Source: Halomonas litopenaei
GTDB lineage: Bacteria; Pseudomonadota; Gammaproteobacteria; Pseudomonadales; Halomonadaceae
Assembly (NCBI RefSeq): GCF_003045775.1
Contig: NZ_PXNS01000005.1
Span: 124,001 to 188,000, forward strand
Direction: 5' to 3'
DNA: 64,000 nt
Numbering within the stretch: the first letter of the stretch is position 1; each line of letters opens with the position of its first letter. Positions 1 through 9,415 of this stretch are shown piece by piece. The notes beneath the pieces were generated by a model. That model searched no databases. It saw nothing but the letters and a program-made list of their open reading frames with translations, and was not told the DNA's origin. The position numbers were made by a program, and so were the translations under genes.

Positions 1-281
1 CTGCCGGCAACGTGATCCGCGTGCCGATGCCGATGCTGACCGAGGAGACCCGCAAGGGCTACATCAAGCAGGCGCGTCAGGAGGCCGAGAACGCCCGGGT
101 GGCGATCCGCAACGTGCGTCGTGACGCCAACAACGACCTCAAGGCGCTGCTCAAGGACAAGGATATCTCCGAGGACGAGGAGCGTCAGGGCGAGGACGAG
201 ATCCAGAAGATCACCGATCGCTTTGTCGCCGAGATCGACAAGACCCTGACCGCCAAGGAAGAGGACCTGATGCAGGTCTGA
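1..281 (+). CDS. frr: ribosome recycling factor, C-terminal part (5' end outside window)
   Basis: The first bases continue an open frame ([15 protein letters not shown]...) that ends at TGA 279-281. It matches the C-terminal half of ribosome recycling factor, which works with EF-G to split the post-termination 70S complex in the cytoplasm. Visible are the end of the small beta domain and the long helix hairpin ([17 protein letters not shown], then the KITDRF helix) typical of the family. About 92 codons are present of a usual ~185, so the start lies upstream. The GTG at 12 is internal and should not be taken as the start. It is first in the conserved frr-uppS-cdsA-dxr-rseP-bamA order. Confidence 0.95.
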   Translation, partial: AGNVIRVPMPMLTEETRKGYIKQARQEAENARVAIRNVRRDANNDLKALLKDKDISEDEERQGEDEIQKITDRFVAEIDKTLTAKEEDLMQV

Positions 282-484
282 GGCGCCCTGGCGATACCCG
301 TACCGGCCTGCCTGTGCGGCCGGGAGGGGGCGCGATACCGAGCGGTCACGCCTGGCGTGGCCGGTCGGCCGTTGGGTACTACCGCCGTTCAGCGATCCCT
401 GGCGACTCCGCCATCGGTCATACTGTCTGGACTCCCCGGGTCAGGGATGCCTCGGGGCCTGATTCAACCGTCATGCGAGACACC

Positions 485-1255
485 ATGAAGTCAACGCCGT
501 CTCCCGAACTCCGCCCGTTACCGCCGACCGCGAGCCTGCCTCGCCATGTGGCGGTGATCATGGACGGCAACAATCGCTGGGCCAAGGCGCGCGGCCTGTC
601 AGGAGTGCGTGGACACCACGCCGGCGTGGAGGCGGTCAGGGCCGTCATTCGTCGGGCGGCGGAGCGCCGCATCGAGACGCTGACGCTGTTCGCCTTCTCC
701 AGCGAGAACTGGAAGCGCCCGGCGGCCGAGGTCAACGCCTTGATGGAACTGTTCCTGATGGCGCTCAAGCGTGAGGTCAAGAAGCTGCATGAGCATGACA
801 TTCGGTTGTCGGTGATCGGCGATACCTCTGGGTTTTCCTCGGCCATCCAGAAGCGCATCGAAGAGGCCGAGCGACTGACCTGCGACAACCAGGGGCTGCG
901 CCTGGTGATCGCCGCCAACTACGGTGGTCAGTGGGACATCGCCCGGGCTGCGCGGCGGCTGGCCGAGCGAGTGGCCGCCGGCGAGCTCGATCCCGGCGCC
1001 ATCGACGAGCAGGCGCTGGCCGATCAAGTCAGTCTGAGTGACGCCGCGCCGGTGGATCTGTGCATTCGCACCAGCGGTGAGCGGCGCATCTCGAACTTCC
1101 TGTTGTGGCAGCTGGCCTACGCCGAGCTGTACTTCACGCCCGTCCTGTGGCCGGACTTCGATGGCGAGGCCTTCGATGACGCCCTGGAGGATTTCTGCCG
1201 GCGCAAGCGCCGCTTCGGCATGACCGACGAACAGCTCGAGGCCCAGGGTGCTTAG
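485..1255 (+). CDS. uppS: isoprenyl (undecaprenyl) diphosphate synthase
   Basis: Cis-prenyltransferase that condenses isopentenyl-PP onto farnesyl-PP to make the C55 lipid carrier used for peptidoglycan and O-antigen; cytoplasmic, membrane-associated. The family P-loop VIMDGNNRWAKARG is at residues 24-37 with the catalytic Asp27 and the Mg/diphosphate-binding residues after it. The C-terminal RTSGERRISNFLLWQ motif is intact. From ATG 485 the protein is 256 aa, the normal length. The frame is open further upstream (another ATG at 473), but those residues do not look like the family. The 3' end overlaps cdsA by 8 nt, implying translational coupling. The 282-484 gap holds a weak GC hairpin (303-323). 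Confidence 0.93.
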   Translation: MKSTPSPELRPLPPTASLPRHVAVIMDGNNRWAKARGLSGVRGHHAGVEAVRAVIRRAAERRIETLTLFAFSSENWKRPAAEVNALMELFLMALKREVKKLHEHDIRLSVIGDTSGFSSAIQKRIEEAERLTCDNQGLRLVIAANYGGQWDIARAARRLAERVAAGELDPGAIDEQALADQVSLSDAAPVDLCIRTSGERRISNFLLWQLAYAELYFTPVLWPDFDGEAFDDALEDFCRRKRRFGMTDEQLEAQGA

Positions 1256-2054
1256 ACAGCGGATCATCACCGCAGCCTGGCTGGCGCCGCTGGCGCTGGC
1301 CGGGTTGTTCGGCCTGGAGGGCGGCCCCTTCGCCCTGTTCACCGCCGCCATCGTGGTGCTGGCGGGCTGGGAGTGGGCCAATCTGGCGGGGCTTGAGCGC
1401 GGGGCCTCGCGCCTGCTGCCACCGCTGGTGCTGGCCCTTGGCATGGCGCTGCTGTGGCATTTCGGCCAGCACCTGGCGCTGTGGCCACTGGTCATTGGCG
1501 CGCTGGGGTGGGCGCTGAATCTGTGGTGGGTGCTCGGTCATCCTGGGCGCAGCCATCAGTGGTCCTCGCGGGCGATGCGCCTGGCCATGGGAGCCTGGGT
1601 GCTGCTGCCGACCTGGGTCGGCTTCAATCTGCTGCGCGAGAGCGGCAGCGCCTGGCTTCTGTTCGTGCTGCTGCTGGTGTGGGGTGCCGACATCGGCGCC
1701 TACTTTGTCGGGCGTGCCCTGGGGCGGCGCAAGCTGGCACCCAACGTCAGCCCCGGCAAGTCCTGGGAGGGCGTCTATGGGGGCATGGCGGTCACCGCTG
1801 CGCTGGCGCTGGTGTTCGCGCTGTGGCAGCAGCTGTCGCTGTCGGCCGGTCTGGCGCTGGTGGCGTTGACCCTCGGCGTGACCCTGGTGTCGGTGCTCGG
1901 CGATCTGCTCGAGAGTATGCTCAAGCGCCATCGCGGCCTCAAGGACTCCAGCGCGCTGTTGCCGGGGCACGGCGGGGTGCTCGATCGCATCGACAGTCTT
2001 ACCGCGGCGGTCCCGGTGTTCGCCCTGTTCTTTACCTGGCTGGTGCAAGCATGA
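1248..2054 (+). CDS. cdsA: phosphatidate cytidylyltransferase
   Basis: Integral membrane enzyme making CDP-diacylglycerol from phosphatidic acid and CTP, the branch point for all phospholipids. It is 268 aa and strongly hydrophobic, with about eight membrane segments. The family signature [13 protein letters not shown] followed by [13 protein letters not shown] (about residues 222-250) is complete, including the acidic and Lys residues used in metal and CTP binding. The start is a GTG inside the end of uppS (8-nt overlap), and its stop overlaps the dxr start as ATGA, so uppS-cdsA-dxr should be translated as one coupled block. Confidence 0.93.
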   Translation: MLRQRIITAAWLAPLALAGLFGLEGGPFALFTAAIVVLAGWEWANLAGLERGASRLLPPLVLALGMALLWHFGQHLALWPLVIGALGWALNLWWVLGHPGRSHQWSSRAMRLAMGAWVLLPTWVGFNLLRESGSAWLLFVLLLVWGADIGAYFVGRALGRRKLAPNVSPGKSWEGVYGGMAVTAALALVFALWQQLSLSAGLALVALTLGVTLVSVLGDLLESMLKRHRGLKDSSALLPGHGGVLDRIDSLTAAVPVFALFFTWLVQA

Positions 2055-3274
2055 CGGCATCTGCAGTTTCTGCCTCGTCCCAAACCTCCTCGACCACCAT
2101 CAAGGGCGTCTCGGTGCTCGGTGCTACCGGCTCCATCGGAACCAGTACCCTGGACGTCATCGCCCGCCACCCCGACCGCTATCGGGTCCACGCTCTCACC
2201 GCCCATCGCTCCCGCGAGGCCCTCTATCGTCAGTGCCTGACCCATCGTCCCGACGTGGCGGTGCTCGGCACGCCGACCGACGCCGACTGGCTGGCCACGC
2301 AGCTGAAAGAGGCCGGGCTTGCCACCGAGGTGCGTCACGGCGAAGCGGCTCTGGCCGAGGTGGCAAGCGCCCCTGAGGCCGAGGTGGTGATGGCGGCCAT
2401 CGTCGGCGCGGCGGGCCTGTTGCCGACGCTGGCGGCGGTGCGGGCCGGCAAGCGCGTGCTGCTGGCCAACAAGGAGGCCCTGGTGATGTCCGGGGCCCTG
2501 TTCATGAAGGCGGTGGAGCAAAACGGTGCGGCGCTGTTGCCCATCGACTCCGAGCACAATGCGATCTTCCAGTGTCTGCCTGGCCAGCATCGTGGGGGAC
2601 TCGGGCGCCACGGCGTGACTCAGCTGCTGCTGACCGCCTCGGGCGGGCCGTTTCGTGGATTCGATGCCGAGCGTCTGGCCCGGGTGACCCCGGATGAGGC
2701 CTGCGCCCACCCCAACTGGTCCATGGGGCGCAAGATCTCGGTGGACAGCGCCACCCTGATGAACAAGGGGCTGGAATTGATCGAGGCCTGCTGGCTGTTC
2801 GACGCCCGCCCCGAGCAGATCCAGGTGGTGGTGCACCCTCAGAGCGTGATCCATTCCATGGCCGCCTACAGCGATGGCTCGGTGCTGGCGCAGCTCGGCA
2901 ATCCCGATATGCGCACCCCCATCGCCTACGGCCTGGCCTGGCCCGAGCGGATCGAGGCAGGGGTCGAGGCGCTGGACCTGTTTCAGGTGGCCAGGCTCGA
3001 CTTCGAACCCGCCGACGAGGCCGCCTTTCCGTGCCTGCGGTTGGCCCGTGAGGCGATGGACGAGGGTGGGCTGCAGCCGGCGGTACTCAACGCTGCCAAT
3101 GAGGTGGCGGTCGAGGCCTTTCTCGACGGGCGGCTTGGGTTCACCGAGATCCCCCGGCTGGTCGAGGCGGTGCGCGCAGGTGCCCCCGGTGGTGGTGCCG
3201 ATGATCTGGAGGCGGTACTCGCCGCCGACCATGACGCCCGCGCGCGTGCCCGTGCCTGGCTGGAGGCGTTGTGA
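2051..3274 (+). CDS. dxr: 1-deoxy-D-xylulose 5-phosphate reductoisomerase
   Basis: Second step of the MEP isoprenoid pathway: NADPH-dependent rearrangement and reduction of DXP to MEP, feeding UppS and ubiquinone side chains. 407 aa from the ATG that overlaps the cdsA stop; the frame is open upstream but that part is antiparallel-like noise over cdsA. The Rossmann motif [15 protein letters not shown] is near residue 23. Further along are ANKEALV, the metal site in [11 protein letters not shown], the substrate loop TASGGPFRG, and [21 protein letters not shown]. Length is close to the family's ~400 aa. Confidence 0.95.
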   Translation: MTASAVSASSQTSSTTIKGVSVLGATGSIGTSTLDVIARHPDRYRVHALTAHRSREALYRQCLTHRPDVAVLGTPTDADWLATQLKEAGLATEVRHGEAALAEVASAPEAEVVMAAIVGAAGLLPTLAAVRAGKRVLLANKEALVMSGALFMKAVEQNGAALLPIDSEHNAIFQCLPGQHRGGLGRHGVTQLLLTASGGPFRGFDAERLARVTPDEACAHPNWSMGRKISVDSATLMNKGLELIEACWLFDARPEQIQVVVHPQSVIHSMAAYSDGSVLAQLGNPDMRTPIAYGLAWPERIEAGVEALDLFQVARLDFEPADEAAFPCLRLAREAMDEGGLQPAVLNAANEVAVEAFLDGRLGFTEIPRLVEAVRAGAPGGGADDLEAVLAADHDARARARAWLEAL

Positions 3275-3371
3275 TGATCGCGCATCCGGTTGAACCTTTT
3301 GCCTTTGGCGCTGCCGGAGCCTGGGAAGCGGCGGCGACGGCGGCCGTCGTGATACAGCCAAGGAGGCTTGC

Positions 3372-4730
3372 GTGGGCCTGATTCAAAATATTCTGGCCGT
3401 GATCGTCGTACTCGGCCTGCTGGTCACCTTCCATGAGTTCGGTCACTTCTGGGTGGCGCGGCGTTGCGGGGTCAAGGTACTGCGCTTCTCGGTAGGTTTC
3501 GGTAGCCCGCTGTGGTCACGTTTCGATCGCCATGGCACCGAATTCGCCATCGCCGCGATTCCGCTGGGCGGCTACGTCAAGATGCTCGACGAGCGCGAAG
3601 GCGAGGTGCCCGAGGACCAGCTCGATCAGGCGTTCAATCGCAAGTCGGTGTGGGCCCGCATGGCCATCGTTGCGGCGGGTCCGCTGGCCAACTTCCTGCT
3701 GGCACTGGTGGCTTACTGGGCGCTGTTCGTCGCCGGGACCACTACGGTGGTGCCGGTGGTGGGTGACGTCACCCCGCAGACGCCAGCGGCCGAGGCTGGC
3801 CTAGAGTCGGGGATGGAGCTGACCGCCATCGGTGGCGAGACGGTGCGCTCCTGGGACGAGGTCAATCTCAAGCTGGTGGCGGCCATCGGCGCCAGTGGCA
3901 GCCTGGAGATCGAGGCCCGCGAGGAGGGCTCGAGTGCCTCCCGCAGCTATCGCGCGCCGGTCGAGAACTGGCTGGTGGGGCAGGACCCGCCCGCGCCGCT
4001 GGCAACGCTCGGTATCGCCCCCTGGCGTCCCGACATGCCTGCCGTCATCGGCCAGGTGATGGAAGGGGAGCCCGCGGCCGAGGCAGGGTTGCAAGCCGGT
4101 GATCGTGTGCTGAGTATCGACGATCGCGCGGTGAGTGACTGGCCTGATCTGGTCGAGCGGGTCAGAGCGCGACCCGGCCAGACACTGTCGCTGGAGGTCG
4201 AGCGCAACGGCGAGTCGAAGGCGCTGAGTCTGACGCCGCGGATCAACCGGCTGGATGATGGAAGCGAGATCGGCTATATCGGTGCCGGCGTTGCCCCGGT
4301 AGACTGGCCCCAGCAGTACCAGCGGGAAATCCGCTACGGCCCCCTGGACGCAGTGGGGCAGGCGGCCTCACGTACCGCCGAGATGACGCTTTTGACGTTC
4401 GACGCCGTGCGCAAGATGGTGGTCGGCCTGATTTCGCCGACCAATCTGTCCGGGCCCATCACCATCGCTCGGATCGCCGGTGACACGGCGCGTTCCGGGC
4501 TCGAGAGCTTCATCAACTTCATGGCCTATCTGTCGATCAGCCTTGGGGTGCTCAACCTGCTGCCGATTCCGGTGCTCGACGGCGGCCATCTGCTGTACTA
4601 CCTGGTCGAAGCGGTACGTGGGCGCCCGGTGTCCGAGCGCACCCAGGCCGTTGGCCTCAAGGTCGGGCTGGCGCTGGTGGGCACCCTGATGATCATGGCC
4701 CTGTACTTCGATGTGATGCGCTTGTGGTAG
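3372..4730 (+). CDS. rseP: RseP-type site-2 intramembrane metalloprotease
   Basis: Inner-membrane zinc protease that, in the sigma-E pathway, cuts the anti-sigma factor RseA after DegS and also clears remnant signal peptides. The zinc motif HEFGH is at residues 21-25 in the first membrane helix; the second metal ligand lies in the LDG region (IPVLDGGHLLYYLVE, near residue 400). Two tandem PDZ domains occupy roughly residues 125-300. 452 aa, as expected. The start is GTG 3372, chosen because a strong AAGGAGG lies just upstream (about 3360-3366). Neighbours bamA and skp are classic envelope-stress genes. Confidence 0.95.
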   Translation: MGLIQNILAVIVVLGLLVTFHEFGHFWVARRCGVKVLRFSVGFGSPLWSRFDRHGTEFAIAAIPLGGYVKMLDEREGEVPEDQLDQAFNRKSVWARMAIVAAGPLANFLLALVAYWALFVAGTTTVVPVVGDVTPQTPAAEAGLESGMELTAIGGETVRSWDEVNLKLVAAIGASGSLEIEAREEGSSASRSYRAPVENWLVGQDPPAPLATLGIAPWRPDMPAVIGQVMEGEPAAEAGLQAGDRVLSIDDRAVSDWPDLVERVRARPGQTLSLEVERNGESKALSLTPRINRLDDGSEIGYIGAGVAPVDWPQQYQREIRYGPLDAVGQAASRTAEMTLLTFDAVRKMVVGLISPTNLSGPITIARIAGDTARSGLESFINFMAYLSISLGVLNLLPIPVLDGGHLLYYLVEAVRGRPVSERTQAVGLKVGLALVGTLMIMALYFDVMRLW

Positions 4731-4829
4731 AAGTTGCCCCCGCCATCGACGTGGTGCGTGCGCAACAACGAGCGCCCAGGTGAATCGCGCTTTGCCGGGG
4801 ACGTCACCAAGCGAGACGCCGCCGCCAAC

Positions 4830-4857
4830 TTGTCAGTAAGGCGGAGAAATGTATAAG
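4830..4857 (+). promoter_or_regulatory. sigma-70-type promoter upstream of bamA
   Basis: TTGTCA (4830-4835), a 16-nt spacer and TATAAG (4852-4857) give five of six matches in each box. The in-frame ATG at 4849 overlaps the -10 box, which argues that translation of bamA begins later, at 4906. A small hairpin (CCTGTC TG GACAGG, 4861-4874) lies near the predicted transcript start. Confidence 0.55.
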
Positions 4858-4905
4858 GTGCCTGTCTGGACAGGTACGCTGACTCAACGCGAGCGAAACG
4901 ACTGC

Positions 4906-7254
4906 ATGAAAATCAAGACCATCGGATTGGCGACACTCTTGACCGCCTGTGCCCAGGTGGCGCACGCGGCCCCTTTCACCGTGTCGGACATTCGCGTGGA
5001 AGGCCTTCAACGGGTCTCTGCGGCTTCCGTCTTCAATGCTTTTCCCGTCAACGCTCGCGATCGAGTGGACGACAGTGAACTGGCCGAAGCGGCTCGCCAG
5101 CTGTTTGCCACCGGACTGTTCGAAGATATCCAGCTGGCCCGTGAAGGCGACGTCCTGATCATCCAGGTGGAGGAGCGCCCGACGATCTCGGCGCTGAATA
5201 TCGAAGGCAACTCCCAGATTCCCGACGAGGACCTGCGTGCGGGCCTCAAGCAGGCCGGCATCAGCGAAGGCCAGGTGCTGCAGCTCTCGACCATCGACGA
5301 GATGAAGCGTGAGCTGGAAGGCCTCTACCAGTCCCAGGGCCGCTACAGCGCGCGCATCGACACCGAGCTTACGCCGGTGGGTCAGGGCCGGGTGCGGGTC
5401 GACATCAACATCAATGAAGGTGCGGTCGCCAAGATCCGCCAGATCAACATCGTCGGCAATGAAGCCTATTCCGACGAGATCCTGCTCGACGAGTTCGAGC
5501 TCGAGGACGATCCCGGTCTGTTCTTCGGCTGGTTCTCCGCCGACGAGTACTCCCGCGAGGCGCTGGCCGGTGACCTGGAGCGGCTGCGTTCCTACTACCT
5601 CGATCGTGGCTACGTAAACTTCGAGATCACCTCGAGCCAGGTATCGATCAGCCCGGACAAGTCGCGCATCTTCATCACCATCAACGTCAATGAAGGCAAT
5701 CGCTACCGGGTCGGCGACATCAGCTTCGTTGGTGATCTCAAGGTGGCCGAGGCCGAGGCCCGCGAGCTGCTGCAGTTCGAATCCGGTGATATCTTCTCGC
5801 GCAGCGACGTGGTGGCGTCCTCCGAGGCCATGCGCTCGCGCCTGGGTGCCGAGGGCTTTGCCTTCGCCGAGGTCAACGGCATCCCCGAGGTGCGCAGCGA
5901 CGGCGAGACGGTGGACCTGAGCTTCCAGGTGGCGCCGGGGCGTCGCGCCTACGTACGGCGTATCCAGTTCGTCGGCAACACCACCACCAAGGATGAAGTG
6001 CTGCGCCGCGAGATGATCCAGATGGAGAGCGCGCCAGCCTCCACCGAGGCCATCTCCCAGTCGCGCCAGCGCCTCGAGCGCCTTGGCTTCTTCAAGCAGG
6101 TGCAGGTGCAGACCGAGCCGGTCCCCGGCGAGAGCGACCAGCTCGACGTCACCTACACCGTCGAGGAACAGCCCTCAGGCTCGCTGTCGGCGAGTCTCGG
6201 CTTCTCCCAGAGTGCCGGCGTCATCTACGGCGCCTCGCTGTCCCAGAACAACTTCCTGGGTAGCGGCAACCGGGTCAACATCGGCGCCCAGAAGAGTGAT
6301 ACCTACACCAGCGTCAACTTCGGCTTCACCGATCCCTACTGGACCCTGGACGGCATCTCCCGCGGCTACAACTTCTACTACCGGGCCACGGACTACGAAG
6401 ATTCCGACATCTCCACCTACTCCACCGATGCCCTCGGTGCCGGGATCAACTTCGGCTACCCGATCAACGAGCTGACGCGGATGAACTTCGGCGCCAATAT
6501 CGAGAAGCTCGAGATCGACACCTACGACGACACCCCGTCGGAGATCAAGCGTTACGTGCTCGACGAGGGTGACGACGCCAGTACCCTGTCGGCCACCGGC
6601 AGCTGGACCCGCAACGACCTCAACCGCGGCATCATGCCGACGGCGGGTAATTACCAGCGGCTGTCGCTGGAACTCGGGGTGCCCGGCAGTGACGCCGAGT
6701 ACTACAAGGCCAGGGCCCAGGCCAAGCACTTCTTCCCGTTCAACGAAGAGCAGACCTGGTCGTTGAAGTTCAGTGGCCAGCTGGGCTACGCCGATGCCAT
6801 CAATTCGAGCGATCCCTATCCGTTCTACGAGAACTTCCTCGCCGGTGGCCTGGGCTCGGTGCGTGGTTTCACCGACAACACCCTTGGCCAGCTCACCACC
6901 GAACGTGAGGACGGTGATGACGAGACCCTCGGCGGTAACGTGCTGCTCGAGGGCAGCATGGAGCTGATCTTCCCGATGCCGTTCGTCGAGGACAAGCGCT
7001 CGGTGCAGCCGTCGCTGTTCGTCGATGCCGGTAACACCTTCCTCACCGAGTGCTACGACGTGCTGTCCGAGGACGAGGATCGCAAGAAGTGCAACTCCGG
7101 GGTGGAATTCAGCGATATACGCTACAGTGTGGGCGTGGGCGTCTCCTGGCTGACGCCGGTGGGTCCCCTGACCTTCAGCGTGGCCGAGCCGCTCAATGAC
7201 GAGGACGAGGACGACACCCAGGTGTTCCAGTTCTCGCTGGGTCAGACCTTCTGA
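4906..7254 (+). CDS. bamA: outer-membrane protein assembly factor BamA
   Basis: Essential Omp85 protein that folds and inserts beta-barrels into the outer membrane as the core of the BAM complex. From ATG 4906 it is 782 aa. It has a cleavable signal peptide (MKIKTIGLATLLTACAQVAHA, cut before APFTV), five POTRA domains to about residue 420, and a C-terminal 16-strand barrel containing the VRGF motif (GGLGSVRGF, ~residue 650). It ends in the outer-membrane C-terminal Phe signal (FSLGQTF). The longer frame from 4849 would bury the signal peptide and overlaps a promoter. The stop overlaps the skp start (ATGA). Confidence 0.96.
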   Translation: MKIKTIGLATLLTACAQVAHAAPFTVSDIRVEGLQRVSAASVFNAFPVNARDRVDDSELAEAARQLFATGLFEDIQLAREGDVLIIQVEERPTISALNIEGNSQIPDEDLRAGLKQAGISEGQVLQLSTIDEMKRELEGLYQSQGRYSARIDTELTPVGQGRVRVDININEGAVAKIRQINIVGNEAYSDEILLDEFELEDDPGLFFGWFSADEYSREALAGDLERLRSYYLDRGYVNFEITSSQVSISPDKSRIFITINVNEGNRYRVGDISFVGDLKVAEAEARELLQFESGDIFSRSDVVASSEAMRSRLGAEGFAFAEVNGIPEVRSDGETVDLSFQVAPGRRAYVRRIQFVGNTTTKDEVLRREMIQMESAPASTEAISQSRQRLERLGFFKQVQVQTEPVPGESDQLDVTYTVEEQPSGSLSASLGFSQSAGVIYGASLSQNNFLGSGNRVNIGAQKSDTYTSVNFGFTDPYWTLDGISRGYNFYYRATDYEDSDISTYSTDALGAGINFGYPINELTRMNFGANIEKLEIDTYDDTPSEIKRYVLDEGDDASTLSATGSWTRNDLNRGIMPTAGNYQRLSLELGVPGSDAEYYKARAQAKHFFPFNEEQTWSLKFSGQLGYADAINSSDPYPFYENFLAGGLGSVRGFTDNTLGQLTTEREDGDDETLGGNVLLEGSMELIFPMPFVEDKRSVQPSLFVDAGNTFLTECYDVLSEDEDRKKCNSGVEFSDIRYSVGVGVSWLTPVGPLTFSVAEPLNDEDEDDTQVFQFSLGQTF

Positions 7255-7760
7255 TGAGGACAGGCGGCCGTCGCCGCTGGCTGGTGTGGTTGGCGCTGGC
7301 CGCTGCACTGAGCAGCCCGGTGTCGGCATCGGCGTCCCAGGTGGCGGTGCTCGACTGGCGTCGCGCCGTGCTCGACACCGAGGCCGCCCGCAGTGCCATG
7401 CAGAGCCTGCAGCAACAGGTCGCACCCTGGCAGCGCGAGGCCGAATCGCTGCGCCTTGAGCTCGAGGCACTGGCCGACGACCTGGCGGCTGCCGAAGGGC
7501 CGCCGAGCCCCTCACGGGTTCAGGAATTTCAGCGAAAAGGGCAGCGTTTCGATCGCCTCAGACGTGATATCCTCGAGGCTCGCCAGGAAGCCGAACAGCG
7601 TTTGATAAGTCGCCTGGAAGGCAGGGTCGACCAGGCGGTCGCTCAGGTCATCGAGCGTCACGAGGTCGAGGTGCTGGTGACACCGGACGGTGTCCTGCAC
7701 AGCGGTCGTGATCTGCCGGACCTGACGGCCGAGGTCACCCGGCTGCTCAACACGTACTGA
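7254..7760 (+). CDS. skp: periplasmic chaperone Skp/OmpH
   Basis: Periplasmic holdase that keeps unfolded outer-membrane proteins soluble on the way to BamA. 168 aa with an Arg-rich signal peptide ending near ASA, then the beta-strand core VAVLDWRRAVLDTEAAR and a long Glu/Arg/Gln-rich coiled-coil arm (residues ~45-125). It finishes with the second core segment VEVLVTPDGVLHSG. The start codon shares bases with the bamA stop, so production is probably coupled to BamA. Size and layout match the family; sequence conservation in Skp is always low. Confidence 0.88.
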   Translation: MRTGGRRRWLVWLALAAALSSPVSASASQVAVLDWRRAVLDTEAARSAMQSLQQQVAPWQREAESLRLELEALADDLAAAEGPPSPSRVQEFQRKGQRFDRLRRDILEARQEAEQRLISRLEGRVDQAVAQVIERHEVEVLVTPDGVLHSGRDLPDLTAEVTRLLNTY

Positions 7761-7816
7761 GGGAATCGCCGACAGCGCCTGTCCCGAATTCCGTCGTCAC
7801 CGCATTACGGTCATAC

Positions 7817-8857
7817 ATGAAATCGACACGTACACAGCCAAACCTCTCCGATATCGCCTCTCGCCTGGGCGCTCGCCTGCACGGTGACGGCAGCCAACGT
7901 ATCGTTGGCCTGGCGACGCTCAAGGACGCCGGCCCCGATCAGGTGAGCTTTCTTGCCAATCGCGCCTATCTGAAGGACCTGCCGTCCACCCGGGCGGCGG
8001 CGGTGCTGCTTCACGCCGACCATCTCGACGCCTGCCCGGTGCCAGCGCTGGTGCTGGACAATCCCTACCTCGGCTACGCCGAGCTTTCGCGCATGCTTGA
8101 CCCCCAGGCCGACGCGCACCAGCCGGGCATCCATCCCAGTGCGGTGGTGGCCGAGGACGCCAGTCTGGGTGCCGACGTCTCGATCGGCCCCAATGCGGTG
8201 ATCGAGTCAGGTGCTCGCCTGGGGGATCGTGTGGTGGTAGGGCCCGGTTCGGTGGTCGGGGCGGACTGCGAGATCGGCGAGGACGGTTTCCTGCACGCCA
8301 ACGTCACCCTCTATCACGGCGTGGTCGTCGGCAAGCGTGTCATCTTGCACAGCGGTTGTGTGATCGGTGGCGATGGCTTCGGTTTTGCCCACGACGGTGG
8401 CGGCTGGCGCAAGATCGCCCAGCTCGGTGGCGCGGTGCTCGGCGATGATGTCGAGGTCGGCAGTTGCTCGAGCATCGACCGTGGGGCGCTGGGTGACACC
8501 GTGATCGGCAATGACGTCAAGATCGACAGCCAGGTGCAGATCGCCCACAACGTGCACATCGGTGACCACAGCGCCCTGGCCGGCTGTGTCGGCATCGCCG
8601 GTTCCACCCGGGTGGGCCGCCACTGCATGCTGGGTGGCGGAGTGGGGCTGTCCGGCCACCTGACCATCTGCGACGGCGTCCAGGTCACCGGCATGAGCCT
8701 GGTGACCAACTCCATCCTCGAACCCGGGGTCTATTCCTCGGGTACCGGGGCCATGGAAAACAGTCAGTGGCGCCGCAATGCGGTGCGTTTCAAGCAGCTC
8801 GACAGTATCGCCAAGCGGGTCAATCGTCTGGAGAAGCGAGGCTCCGGCGAGGCTTGA
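7817..8857 (+). CDS. lpxD: UDP-3-O-(3-hydroxyacyl)glucosamine N-acyltransferase
   Basis: Third enzyme of lipid A synthesis: adds the N-linked 3-hydroxyacyl chain from acyl-ACP. 346 aa. An N-terminal uridine-binding domain (to ~residue 100) is followed by a left-handed beta-helix of hexapeptide repeats (e.g. VIESGARLGDRVVVGPGS). The catalytic His is expected in the AHNVHIGDHSALAG stretch (~residue 240). A C-terminal helix ends RVNRLEKRGSGEA. It directly follows skp, as in most gammaproteobacteria. Confidence 0.95.
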   Translation: MKSTRTQPNLSDIASRLGARLHGDGSQRIVGLATLKDAGPDQVSFLANRAYLKDLPSTRAAAVLLHADHLDACPVPALVLDNPYLGYAELSRMLDPQADAHQPGIHPSAVVAEDASLGADVSIGPNAVIESGARLGDRVVVGPGSVVGADCEIGEDGFLHANVTLYHGVVVGKRVILHSGCVIGGDGFGFAHDGGGWRKIAQLGGAVLGDDVEVGSCSSIDRGALGDTVIGNDVKIDSQVQIAHNVHIGDHSALAGCVGIAGSTRVGRHCMLGGGVGLSGHLTICDGVQVTGMSLVTNSILEPGVYSSGTGAMENSQWRRNAVRFKQLDSIAKRVNRLEKRGSGEA

Positions 8858-8881
8858 GGGGCGGGTACAGGTCGGTATAAT
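8854..8881 (+). promoter_or_regulatory. internal promoter ahead of fabZ-lpxA-lpxB
   Basis: A perfect TATAAT (8876-8881) sits 16 nt after TTGAGG (8854-8859), which overlaps the lpxD stop codon. The 114-nt lpxD-fabZ gap is one of the few real spacers in the operon. An internal promoter would let fabZ, lpxA and lpxB be expressed apart from bamA/skp. Confidence 0.55.
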
Positions 8882-8971
8882 CCACCGCCTATTGCCGGTA
8901 TGGTGCCCTTGGCCCCCGCCGGTCATGTCCTTCCAGGGAGAAGGGCTCTTGTCATTTCAGAGGTCGCTACG

Positions 8972-9415
8972 ATGGTTATGGACATCAACGAGATTCGCGA
9001 ATATCTGCCCCACCGTTATCCTTTTCTGCTGGTGGATCGGGTCACGGAACTGACCCTTGGCGAAACCATCGTTGCCTACAAGAACGTCAGCATCAACGAG
9101 CCGTTCTTCAATGGTCACTTCCCCCACCACCCGATCATGCCCGGCGTGCTGGTGGTGGAAGCGCTGGCTCAGGCCTGCGGTATCCTGGGCTTCAAGACCG
9201 TCAACAAGCTACCCGCCGATGGCTATGTGTACTACCTGGTCGGCAGCGACAACGTGCGCTTTAAGCGCCCGGTGATGCCGGGCGACAAGCTTGAGCTGCG
9301 CGCTGAGGTCGAGCGGGCCAAGCGGGGTATCTGGAAGTTCAAGTGCCGTGCCACCGTGGAAGGCGAGCTGGCCTGTGAGGCCGACATCATCTGTGCCGAG
9401 AGGAAGATCGCTTGA
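8972..9415 (+). CDS. fabZ: 3-hydroxyacyl-ACP dehydratase FabZ
   Basis: Hot-dog fold dehydratase of type II fatty acid synthesis; it competes with LpxA/LpxD for 3-hydroxyacyl-ACP, which fits its place between their genes. 147 aa from ATG 8972, with AGAGG about 8 nt upstream. Signature [13 protein letters not shown] is near residue 11. The active-site His is in [14 protein letters not shown] and the Glu in VEALAQA, which make up the catalytic pair. The frame is open upstream to 8900, but no family residues are found there. The stop overlaps the lpxA TTG start. Confidence 0.95.
   Translation: MVMDINEIREYLPHRYPFLLVDRVTELTLGETIVAYKNVSINEPFFNGHFPHHPIMPGVLVVEALAQACGILGFKTVNKLPADGYVYYLVGSDNVRFKRPVMPGDKLELRAEVERAKRGIWKFKCRATVEGELACEADIICAERKIA

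Noticed and set aside
314..484. N-terminal extension of uppS
   Set aside because: About 57 extra residues (Arg/Gly/Ser-rich) not found in the family; a start at 485 or 473 fits the normal length.
4849..4905. Upstream ATG for bamA
   Set aside because: It overlaps a good -10 box and would place the signal peptide internally.
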